DNA from: Candidatus Pelethosoma merdigallinarum
GTDB lineage: Bacteria > Bacillota_I > Bacilli_A > RF39 > UBA660
Length of the DNA stretch: 49,199 nucleotides
Reading direction: 5' to 3'
NCBI GenBank assembly: GCA_018716065.1
Contig: DVKJ01000005.1
Span: forward strand, 1 to 49,199
The notes below the pieces were generated by a model. It was not told the DNA's origin, did no database searches, and saw only the letters and a list, made by a program, of their open reading frames with translations. The position numbers were made by a program, and so were the translations under genes. Shown in pieces: positions 42,044 to 49,199 of the stretch (positions are counted from its first letter, which is position 1; every line of letters starts with the position of its first letter).

Positions 42044-42631
42044 ATGGAGGAAATAATACGTAATGTTTTGGAAACCATTCAACAATTTGCGGTTCATACG
42101 AATCCCTTCATTGGAATATTTATTGGTGTTGGATTAATTATTTTAGAATCTATAATACCAGTTCTTCCTTTGGCACTATTTATTGCGATGAATACGATTA
42201 TGTTTGGTAATGTATTTGGCTTTTTATTGTCATGGATTTCTACAATATGTGGATGTATGTTATCGTTTTATATTTTTCGTAAAGGAATTAGTAGTCATTT
42301 ATATAAACATTTACCAGAAGATGGACATGTTTTAAAATTCATGAGAAGAATTACAGAAATTCCTTTTGCAGATTTAGTAGTAATTACCGCAATGCCATTT
42401 ACTCCTGCATTTACCGTTAATATTGCTGGAGGTCTTTCTCAAATATCACCAAGAAAATTTCTAGCAGCTATCATTATTGGAAAATTACCAATGGTGTACT
42501 TCTGGGGATTTATTGGATCAACTTTTTTAGAAAGTTTAGGAAATCCTATTATTTTACTTCGAATAGGAGTTATGTTAGTGGTAGTTTATGTGATTTCTAA
42601 AATGGTTAGTAAGAAATTTCATTTAGAATAA
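42044..42631 (+). CDS. VTT/TVP38-family (SNARE-associated Golgi-like) membrane protein
   Basis: 195 aa with about five hydrophobic segments. VTT-domain marks are E-S-I-I-P-V-L-P (near residue 36), F-G-N-V-F-G-F, and M-P-F-T-P-A-F-T-V-N-I-A-G-G with the closely following helix. The family is linked to lipid scrambling or transport in the membrane. Ribosome site AGAGG; next gene is 11 bases on, so they are probably one operon. Confidence 0.85.
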   Translation: MEEIIRNVLETIQQFAVHTNPFIGIFIGVGLIILESIIPVLPLALFIAMNTIMFGNVFGFLLSWISTICGCMLSFYIFRKGISSHLYKHLPEDGHVLKFMRRITEIPFADLVVITAMPFTPAFTVNIAGGLSQISPRKFLAAIIIGKLPMVYFWGFIGSTFLESLGNPIILLRIGVMLVVVYVISKMVSKKFHLE

Positions 42632-42642
42632 AGAGGTGTATT

Positions 42643-43716
42643 ATGGAATATATTATAATTGGATTATTAGTTATTATTTTAATTATTGCGGTTGTATCGC
42701 TTTCTAAAAATATCAACGAGGCTCATATTACGGAACGCTTAGGAAAATTGGAAACCGAAGTGATCCGTAATTTAGGCGATTTTAAAAGCGAATTGACAAA
42801 AAGTATGAACGAAGATTTTAGTTCTTTAAATGATCGTATGGAACAACGACTTAATTTGATTAATGATAAGGTGAATGAAAGATTGGATGTAAATTTTGAA
42901 CGTACGAACAAAACATTTACATCCGTATTAGAACGTTTATCTAAAATTGATGAAGCCCAGAAAAAAATTGAAACCTTATCTACAGACATCGTTTCTTTAC
43001 AAAGTATTTTAACCGACAAGAAAACGCGTGGTATTTTTGGAGAAGTCACTTTGCATCAAATTATGTCTAGTGTATTTGGAGAAAATAGTAAGATTTATCA
43101 ATTACAATATAGTTTTGATAATGGTACGATTGCGGATTGTGTTTTGTTTGCGCCAGAACCATTAGGGAAAATTGCGATTGATTCCAAATTTCCATTAGAA
43201 AATTATCGTGTAATGGTAGATCGTAATAATAGTGAAGGATTACGCAGTAGTGCTGAAAAATTATTTAAGAATGATATGAAAAAACATATTGATGCGATTG
43301 CAAGTAAGTATATTATTCCAGGAGTAACGAGTGATCAAGCGATTCTTTTCTTACCAGCGGAAGCTATTTTTGCAGAAGTCAATGCCTATCATAGTGATAT
43401 TATCGAATATGCATATAAAAAACGAGTATGGATTACTTCTCCCACAACACTCATTAGTACATTAACAACGATACAAATGATTATTAAGAATATCGAACGT
43501 GATAAGTATGCGTCTATTATTCATCAAGAATTAATTTTGTTAGATCGTGAATTTAAGCGTTATAAAGAACGTTGGGATAAGTTATCGCGTAGTATTGAAA
43601 CGGTGGGACGAGATGTTCGTGATATTCATACAACAACGGATAAAATTACAAAACGTTTTGAATCAATCAATCAAGTAGAAATGGAGAAACATGAAGAAGA
43701 TCAATTGGATATGTAA
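42643..43716 (+). CDS. rmuC: DNA recombination protein RmuC
   Basis: 357 aa. One N-terminal helix, a coiled-coil (about 25-120), then the RmuC nuclease-like domain with K-T-R-G-I-F-G-E-V-T-L, A-D-C-V-L-F-A-P and I-A-I-D-S-K-F-P-L-E, followed by F-L-P-A-E-A-I-F-A-E and T-S-P-T-T-L-I-S-T-L. RmuC proteins limit rearrangement at inverted repeats. The stop overlaps the next gene by 26 bases. Confidence 0.93.
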   Translation: MEYIIIGLLVIILIIAVVSLSKNINEAHITERLGKLETEVIRNLGDFKSELTKSMNEDFSSLNDRMEQRLNLINDKVNERLDVNFERTNKTFTSVLERLSKIDEAQKKIETLSTDIVSLQSILTDKKTRGIFGEVTLHQIMSSVFGENSKIYQLQYSFDNGTIADCVLFAPEPLGKIAIDSKFPLENYRVMVDRNNSEGLRSSAEKLFKNDMKKHIDAIASKYIIPGVTSDQAILFLPAEAIFAEVNAYHSDIIEYAYKKRVWITSPTTLISTLTTIQMIIKNIERDKYASIIHQELILLDREFKRYKERWDKLSRSIETVGRDVRDIHTTTDKITKRFESINQVEMEKHEEDQLDM

Positions 43717-44296
43717 AATCGCTATTATTGTCTTATCACTTTTAGGTATTATTTATGCGATTCCTGTTATGATACAAGGAAATTGGTATGAAGTTTTAAT
43801 TCGTTTGACTATTATCCTCACGGCTTTCATTCCTACTTTAGCTCGGAAGTTCTTTCATTTACAAATTTCTTATATGATGGAACTTGTATACTTGATTTTC
43901 ATCTTTTTTGGACATTTTGTGGGATCTATTATGGGAGTATATAATCAAATATTTATTTACGATAAAATTATTCATACCTTATCGGGTGTTTTAACCGCAC
44001 TTTTTGCTTTAGTATTACTAAAAAACATGAAATTGTATGATTTTCACCATTTTCTGTTTAATGTATTATTTATGATTGTGTTTACGATTGCGATTGCGGG
44101 TGTTTGGGAAATTTTTGAATTTACAAATGATGCGATATTCCAAGCAGATGCTCAACACGTCATGACAACTGGTGTGGATGATACGATGTTAGATATGATT
44201 GTCGCTCTTCTTGGAAGTGTGATTGTTGTAGTGATTTATGGAATCGAATATTTTTTGAAGAAAAAAGGTTTTATATATGCGCTTATGCACGATTAA
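43691..44296 (+). CDS. DUF2238/YjdF-like membrane protein
   Basis: 201 aa, five or six hydrophobic helices. Signature K-I-I-H-T-L-S-G-V-L and, later, G-V-W-E-I-F-E-F-T-N-D and G-V-D-D-T-M-L-D-M-I are those I associate with the YjdF (DUF2238) family. The start lies inside rmuC (GGAG seven bases ahead). Function of the family not known to me. Confidence 0.78.
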   Translation: MKKINWICKIAIIVLSLLGIIYAIPVMIQGNWYEVLIRLTIILTAFIPTLARKFFHLQISYMMELVYLIFIFFGHFVGSIMGVYNQIFIYDKIIHTLSGVLTALFALVLLKNMKLYDFHHFLFNVLFMIVFTIAIAGVWEIFEFTNDAIFQADAQHVMTTGVDDTMLDMIVALLGSVIVVVIYGIEYFLKKKGFIYALMHD

Positions 44297-44321
44297 TTGA
44301 CACGTTTGGTGTCAATTTTCT
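44295..44321 (+). terminator. Terminator before the first RNase R gene
   Basis: AATTGACAC (44295-44303) and GTGTCAATT (44309-44317), loop GTTTG, followed by a T-rich stretch. Confidence 0.75.
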
Positions 44322-44343
44322 TTTCCTTTTACAAGAACTATAG

Positions 44344-44349
44344 TATAAT
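44344..44349 (+). promoter_or_regulatory. -10 element for the first RNase R gene
   Basis: TATAAT 17 bases before the ATG at 44366; the -35 is weak. It is directly downstream of the terminator. Confidence 0.5.
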
Positions 44350-44365
44350 GAAAATAGGTGATACT

Positions 44366-46483
44366 ATGCAAGAACAAATTCTGGATTTATTGACGAAAGT
44401 TGGAAAAGCCTTATCGGTAGATGAAATTAGTGATCAATTAAATATACAAAGTGTGGATGATTTTAAACAATTATTGAAAGATTTAAATTATTTAGAAGAT
44501 GAATTAAAATTATATCGAACCAATAAAAATAAATATATGATTTTTAATAATAGTAATTTAAAATTAGGACGTTTTATTGGAAATAAACGTGGGTTTGGCT
44601 TTGTTGATGTAGATGGGGAACAAGAAGACATTTATATTCCGAATACAAATGTTAATAATGCGATTAATGGTGATCGCGTGGTCGCAGAAATTACTCAGAA
44701 AAAAAGTGGTAATCGTATGGAAGGTAGAATTGTTCGTATTGTAGAACGTAAATTTAAAACCATGGTTGGAGAATATTATACTCAGAATCACAAAGGCTTT
44801 GTTAAGTTAGATGATGAAAAAGTTCATTTAACAATTGAAATTCGTGGTAAACACACTTTAGGAGCTATGCCAGGACATAAAGTTATGGTAAAAATTACGG
44901 ATAAAGTGAGAAATAACTATTATCACGGGGAAATCTTAAAAATATTAGGTCATAAAAATGATCCTGGAGTTGATATTTTATCCATTGTTGGAAAATATGG
45001 TATTCATGACGAATTTCCAGAAGAAGTAATGGAACAATTGGATCAAATACCAGATCAAGTAACTCCTGAGGAAATATATGGACGTCGTGATTTACGTAAT
45101 GAGGTGATTTTTACCATTGATGGTGCGGACGCGAAAGATTTAGATGATGCGGTCTCTTGTAAAGTTCTTGACAATGGTCACTATCAATTAGGTGTTCATA
45201 TTGCCGACGTTAGTCATTATGTAAAAGAGAATACCCCTATTGATCGAGAAGCGTATGAACGAGGAACGAGTGTTTATTTAACGGATCGTGTCATTCCTAT
45301 GCTTCCTCATAAGTTGTCAAATGGAATTTGTTCTTTAAATGGTGGAGAAGATCGTCTAACGATTACATGTGAGATGGAAATTGATGGAAAAGGTCATGTA
45401 GTTACTTATGATATCTATGAAAGTGTGATCTGTTCTAAAAAACGTATGACTTATACTGCAGTCAATGAAATATTAGAAAATCATCAAGTTCCAGAAGGAT
45501 ATGAACCTTTTGTAGAAACGTTACAATTGATGGAAAAATTATCAAAAATTTTACGTAAACAAAAAGAAACTCGTGGATATATTGATTTTGAAATCGATGA
45601 GTCAAAAATATTAGTAGATGAACAAGGCGTACCAACGGATGTTGTCTTAAGAGAACGTGGTACGGGTGAGAAACTCATTGAAGACTTTATGATTGCGGCT
45701 AATGAAACTGTCGCAACGCATGTTTATTTTTTAGAGTTACCATTTTTATATCGTATTCATGGGGAACCAAATCCTGAAAAAATTCAGAAATTTGTACGTT
45801 TTGTTCATATGTTAGGATATCAAATTAATGGAAAAGTAGATGATATTCATCCAAAGACGATGCAGATGATTTTGAATAGCTTAAAAGACAAACGTGAGTT
45901 TCACATTCTTTCTAGTATGTTACTAAGAAGTATGCAAAAGGCCGTATATAGTAAGGATAATATTGGTCACTTTGGATTAGCTAGTAAATATTATACGCAT
46001 TTTACATCACCAATCCGTCGTTATCCAGATACGACAGTGCATCGTTTACTACGTACTTACTTATTCAAAGGAGATATGTCAAAAGAAACGGTTCGTTATT
46101 GGGATGAAAAATTAATTTTACTCGGAGATCAGACCAGCGAATGTGAACGTAATGCGGTAGAATGTGAACGAGAAGTTGATGACATGAAAAAAGCCGAATA
46201 TATGGAACAACACATTGGTGAAGTCTATGAAGGTATGATTAGTAGTGTACTTAGTTTTGGTATGTTCGTAGAATTACCAAATTTAATTGAAGGATTAGTC
46301 CGTCTTGATGATATGAAAGATGGAAGTTATACTTATGATGAAACGACATTCGCTATTTGTAGTGAGCATAATAAGCGTGGATATCGTTTAGGAGATAAAG
46401 TGCAAGTTAAAGTGATCGCAGCTTCTAAAGAAGCCCATACGATTGATTTTGAATTAGTAGAAGAAAACAATAATCAACAATAG
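44366..46483 (+). CDS. rnr: RNase R (3'-5' exoribonuclease), copy 1
   Basis: 705 aa from ATG 44366, behind AGGTGAT; the longer frame from 44297 runs through the terminator and promoter. Order: N-terminal winged helix, two cold-shock/OB regions (R-F-I-G-N-K-R-G-F-G-F-V-D), RNB catalytic domain with Asp252, Asp258, Asp260 and Asp261 in I-D-G-A-D-A-K-D-L-D-D, and a C-terminal S1 domain (G-M-I-S-S-V-L-S-F-G-M-F-V-E-L). It degrades structured RNA. All catalytic Asp present. No Lys-rich tail as in E. coli. Confidence 0.95.
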   Translation: MQEQILDLLTKVGKALSVDEISDQLNIQSVDDFKQLLKDLNYLEDELKLYRTNKNKYMIFNNSNLKLGRFIGNKRGFGFVDVDGEQEDIYIPNTNVNNAINGDRVVAEITQKKSGNRMEGRIVRIVERKFKTMVGEYYTQNHKGFVKLDDEKVHLTIEIRGKHTLGAMPGHKVMVKITDKVRNNYYHGEILKILGHKNDPGVDILSIVGKYGIHDEFPEEVMEQLDQIPDQVTPEEIYGRRDLRNEVIFTIDGADAKDLDDAVSCKVLDNGHYQLGVHIADVSHYVKENTPIDREAYERGTSVYLTDRVIPMLPHKLSNGICSLNGGEDRLTITCEMEIDGKGHVVTYDIYESVICSKKRMTYTAVNEILENHQVPEGYEPFVETLQLMEKLSKILRKQKETRGYIDFEIDESKILVDEQGVPTDVVLRERGTGEKLIEDFMIAANETVATHVYFLELPFLYRIHGEPNPEKIQKFVRFVHMLGYQINGKVDDIHPKTMQMILNSLKDKREFHILSSMLLRSMQKAVYSKDNIGHFGLASKYYTHFTSPIRRYPDTTVHRLLRTYLFKGDMSKETVRYWDEKLILLGDQTSECERNAVECEREVDDMKKAEYMEQHIGEVYEGMISSVLSFGMFVELPNLIEGLVRLDDMKDGSYTYDETTFAICSEHNKRGYRLGDKVQVKVIAASKEAHTIDFELVEENNNQQ

Positions 46484-46501
46484 TTTGAATTATTGTTTTT
46501 T
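46476..46501 (+). terminator. Terminator between the RNase R genes
   Basis: AACAATA (46476-46482) and TATTGTT (46491-46497) with an eight-base loop and a T tail; the 5' arm contains the rnr stop codon. Confidence 0.65.
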
Positions 46502-46506
46502 TGTTC

Positions 46507-46536
46507 TTGTGAATTTGTCTACTTTCAGTTTATAAT
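46507..46536 (+). promoter_or_regulatory. Promoter of the second RNase R gene
   Basis: TTGTGA (46507-46512), 18 bases, TATAAT (46531-46536), with AGGTGGGAG and ATG 46555 downstream. Confidence 0.6.
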
Positions 46537-46554
46537 AGAAATAGGTGGGAGTTT

Positions 46555-48678
46555 ATGAATGTACAAGATAAGATATTAGAATTATTAGAAAAGAAACCAC
46601 AAACACTGTCTTCTTTATGTCGTACTTTAAATCTCAGTTTAGAAGATGGAAATAGACTATTAAAACCGTTAGTGGATTCTTATCAAATTTTTTTGAATGA
46701 TGAAAAGGAATATGTAGTCACAAGGATGAGTGCTTATCGTTTTGGTACAGTGGAAATGCGTTATGATGGAAGTATTTATGTACAAGTAGAAGATCAAGTT
46801 GTAAAAGTTCATCCTAGAATGGATATGAATGTATCCCAAGGGGATTTGGTGCAAATTCGATTGGTAGATTATCACGGTTTAAATGGATTAATTGAAAAAG
46901 TCATTTCGAAGAATGTAAAAAGAATGACCGGAACAATTTTTGAAAAAGAAGGTATCAAATATGTGAAATTAGATGAGTCTTCTAATCGCCGTATCAAAAT
47001 ATGTTTAAAGAAAGAAGATCAATCTATTCCGATTCATACAAAGATTTTATTTACTATAGGGGCGCCAGATTATGGTCATTATTATCACGCAGATATTATT
47101 AAAATTTTAGGAAAAAAGGGAGATCTTGATCTTGAATTAATTAGTAAATTAGAAAGAGAAGAGATTCCTTATACGTTTTCTAAAGAAGTACTGAAAGAAG
47201 CTCAAGCTCTACCTAAAAAAGTTCTTCCACAGGATTATGAAAGAAGAGTGGATTTAACACAGGAAGAAATTTTTACGATTGATGGTGATGGAACGAAAGA
47301 TTTTGATGACGCGATTTCTTGTAAAATCTTAGAAAATGGTCACTATCAATTAGGGGTGCATATTGCCGATGTCAGTCATTATGTTCAAGAAGGAAGTGCG
47401 ATTTATCAAGAAGCATTAAAAAGAGGAACTAGCATTTATTTTATGAATCGTGTGATACCTATGTTGCCTTTTACACTATCCAATGGAATTTGTTCTTTAA
47501 AAGAAAATGAGAATCGTTTAACTTTATCTGTCATAATGGAACTGGATCAGCAAGGACATTGTATTCAATCTCATGTTGTTCCATCAGTGATTTGTTCTAA
47601 AAAAAGAATGACTTATACGAAGGTAAATTGTGTTTTAAATCATCATTTTGTCGAAGATTATGAGCCTTTTAAAAATACATTGTTTATCATGAATGATTTG
47701 GCTCAAATTCTAAGAAAGAAAAGGGAAAAATCGGGAAGTATTTCGTTTGAACAAAAAGAACCTCAGTTTTCGATGAATGAAGATAAAGTATTAGATATGA
47801 CGTTTCACGAACGAGGAGAAGCCGAAAATTTAATTGAAGAATTTATGATTGAAGCAAATAAAGTCGTGGCCACTTTAGCTTTTCAAAATGCATACCCTTT
47901 TCTATATCGAGGACATCGTATACCAGAACGATCTTTGATGGTAGAAGTATCTAAGTTTATGAGTAAATTGGGAATTTCTCTTCCATATTCCTTAGAGAAG
48001 AGTTATATGGATCCGAAAGTATTTCAACAATCATTAAAATGGTGTAAGAGTTCTTCTTATTATCCAATTATAGAAGAGATGCTTTTACACACCATGCGGA
48101 AAGCTGAGTATTATGCTTTTCCTATTGGTCATTATGGATTGGCTATTGATCAAGATGAATTTTATACCCATTTTACTTCTCCGATTAGACGTTTTCCTGA
48201 TTTATGTGTTCATCAATTAATTAAAGACTTTGTTTTAGGGGATCTATTCTATAAAAATGAAGAAGTACAAAATCACATCTTATCTTTAAAAAATAAACTT
48301 CCTTTTATTGCTTCTGTTGCTTCTCATGCTGAAACAAGAGCTTTAGAAATAGAGCGATATATGGAAAAACAAACGATGAAAAAATATATACAATATAAAA
48401 TAGGATCAACAGTTTCTGGATCTATTGTTAAAATTGAAGAAAGAGGAATTACTTTATTAATAGATGATCTCTATCACATTTTGATTCCTAGTTACACAAT
48501 ATATGGATATATTATGGATTCTAATCAATTGTCTTTTCAATGTCCTCATGGTGTGTATTATTTGATGGATGAATTGGAAGTGAAAATTACTTCGGTGAGT
48601 CGTACAGCGATGGTTTATGGAGTAATATCAAAAGAAAATAAACAAAGAAAGACACCAAAGGTTTACCAAAAAGATTAA
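46555..48678 (+). CDS. RNase R paralogue, copy 2
   Basis: 707 aa. Same domain order as copy 1: a short winged helix, OB regions, and an RNB domain with Asp243, Asp249, Asp251 and Asp252 in I-D-G-D-G-T-K-D-F-D-D. The C-terminal S1 domain is degenerate (G-S-I-V-K-I-E-E-R-G-I-T-L-L-I-D). The two copies share long stretches such as C-K-I/V-L-E/D-N-G-H-Y-Q-L-G-V-H-I-A-D and S-V-I-C-S-K-K-R-M-T-Y-T. The second has its own promoter, so it is a diverged, separately expressed duplicate with a weakened RNA-binding end. Confidence 0.9.
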   Translation: MNVQDKILELLEKKPQTLSSLCRTLNLSLEDGNRLLKPLVDSYQIFLNDEKEYVVTRMSAYRFGTVEMRYDGSIYVQVEDQVVKVHPRMDMNVSQGDLVQIRLVDYHGLNGLIEKVISKNVKRMTGTIFEKEGIKYVKLDESSNRRIKICLKKEDQSIPIHTKILFTIGAPDYGHYYHADIIKILGKKGDLDLELISKLEREEIPYTFSKEVLKEAQALPKKVLPQDYERRVDLTQEEIFTIDGDGTKDFDDAISCKILENGHYQLGVHIADVSHYVQEGSAIYQEALKRGTSIYFMNRVIPMLPFTLSNGICSLKENENRLTLSVIMELDQQGHCIQSHVVPSVICSKKRMTYTKVNCVLNHHFVEDYEPFKNTLFIMNDLAQILRKKREKSGSISFEQKEPQFSMNEDKVLDMTFHERGEAENLIEEFMIEANKVVATLAFQNAYPFLYRGHRIPERSLMVEVSKFMSKLGISLPYSLEKSYMDPKVFQQSLKWCKSSSYYPIIEEMLLHTMRKAEYYAFPIGHYGLAIDQDEFYTHFTSPIRRFPDLCVHQLIKDFVLGDLFYKNEEVQNHILSLKNKLPFIASVASHAETRALEIERYMEKQTMKKYIQYKIGSTVSGSIVKIEERGITLLIDDLYHILIPSYTIYGYIMDSNQLSFQCPHGVYYLMDELEVKITSVSRTAMVYGVISKENKQRKTPKVYQKD

Positions 48679-48804
48679 AATTTTATAGATAAAATAGGCT
48701 TTTCATTATTAATTTTACATAGTTTCACAAAAAAGTCTTTTTTAGTCGTAGAATGGATGTTGTAAATTTTCCATTTTTGAAAAATAAATTTATTGAAAAT
48801 GTGG

Positions 48805-48832
48805 TTGACTTTAGGTACAGTTACGATATAAT
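48805..48832 (+). promoter_or_regulatory. Promoter of the prepilin gene
   Basis: TTGACT (48805-48810), 16 bases, TATAAT (48827-48832). AGGTGAT and the ATG at 48865 follow. Confidence 0.7.
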
Positions 48833-48864
48833 GTTGTAGGATAAAGATATAAATAGGTGATGAT

Positions 48865-49199
48865 ATGAAAAAAAGAGGTTTTACGTTAGTTGAGTTACTA
48901 GCGGTTATAGTGATACTAGGAGTGATTGCGTTAATTGCGGTTCCTCTTGTATTTTCAAGTATTAATTCGAGTAAAGAAGGCTTGTATGAAAGACAAATCG
49001 ATCAGTTAATCCAAGCAGGGAAAAACTGGGGGAGTAAGAATAATCAAGAATTGCCAAAAGAAATCGGTGATCAAGTATTCTTAGATCCTAAAGATTTAGC
49101 GCGCTTAGGATTTATTGACGCAGAGGAAATCTTGGATCCTAGAACTGGTGAACAAATCAAAGGATGTATTGTTGTAACGAAAGATGAAAGACAGTATAA
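48865..49199 (+). CDS. Type IV prepilin-like protein (partial, runs off window)
   Basis: At least 111 codons, open at the right edge. The start is M-K-K-R-G-F-T-L-V-E-L-L-A-V-I-V-I-L, a textbook type IV prepilin leader: cleavage after Gly, methylated Phe, Glu at +5, then the hydrophobic helix. The remainder is the soluble pilin-like head. It is a type II/IV-pilus pseudopilin (ComGC/GspG-like), not a Flp pilin. The rest of its operon is outside the window. Own strong promoter. Confidence 0.9.
   Translation, partial: MKKRGFTLVELLAVIVILGVIALIAVPLVFSSINSSKEGLYERQIDQLIQAGKNWGSKNNQELPKEIGDQVFLDPKDLARLGFIDAEEILDPRTGEQIKGCIVVTKDERQY

Noticed and set aside
1-49199. CRISPR array or insertion sequence
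   Set aside because: No regularly repeated 20-40 base units with spacers and no transposase-like reading frames seen.

Overview
The window looks like a chromosome segment of a low-GC, Gram-positive-type (Firmicutes/Bacilli-like) anaerobe, possibly an uncultured gut lineage. The DNA is AT-rich, has strong AGGAGG/GGTGAT ribosome sites, and carries scpAB, class III (oxygen-sensitive) ribonucleotide reductase, two RNase R genes and RmuC. The taxonomic placement is inference. Almost all genes lie on the + strand; the exceptions are a partial gene at the left edge and three genes at 31.2-34.6 kb.

Layout. (1) 1-3.4 kb: start of a minus-strand gene, two small tandem paralogues, an acidic tail-anchored membrane protein, a class I glutamine-amidotransferase-type hydrolase and a decayed PHP-domain fragment. 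(2) 3.4-5.1 kb: scpA-scpB, then a duplicated scrap of the scpB tail and a tRNA-Leu(CAA). (3) 5.2-28.7 kb: one long co-oriented locus. Its first half is Tad/Flp-pilus-like: SAF/CpaB-like protein, CpaF ATPase, TadB, TadC, small pilin-like and TadE-like proteins, and a TadZ/CpaE-like protein. Its second half is type IV secretion-like: two VirB2/TrbC-like proteins, a VirB6-like polytopic protein, a VirB3/PrgI-like protein, a VirB4 ATPase preceded by a small VirB4-associated protein, a membrane-anchored NlpC/P60 hydrolase, a lipoprotein and a VirD4 coupling ATPase. Secreted Cys-rich proteins with no recognised family precede the Tad genes. I see no relaxase, integrase, transposase or origin-of-transfer processing gene, so this reads as a resident envelope machine and not an obvious mobile element. 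(4) 28.8-32.5 kb: accessory genes: an orphan RelB/DinJ-like antitoxin, a RloA/RloB-type ATPase plus TOPRIM pair, and an AAA/DUF4143 ATPase with a homopolymer frameshift. (5) 32.6-35.4 kb: rhodanese, small membrane protein, DUF3298-like/polysaccharide deacetylase, and two holin-like proteins. (6) 35.6-38.7 kb: nrdD and nrdG, with the glycyl-radical tail of NrdD encoded by a separate 54-codon ORF between them. (7) 38.8-42 kb: another AAA/DUF4143 ATPase, an unknown gene flanked by imperfect direct repeats, and a tail-anchored protein whose gene contains a dense cluster of DnaA boxes. (8) 42-49.2 kb: VTT-domain protein, RmuC, a DUF2238-like membrane protein, two RNase R paralogues, and the start of a type IV prepilin gene cut off by the window end.

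The most notable items are the fused Tad/T4SS-like locus, the split NrdD glycyl-radical domain, and the intragenic DnaA-box cluster. All functional assignments come from reading motifs and gene order; no database search was run.
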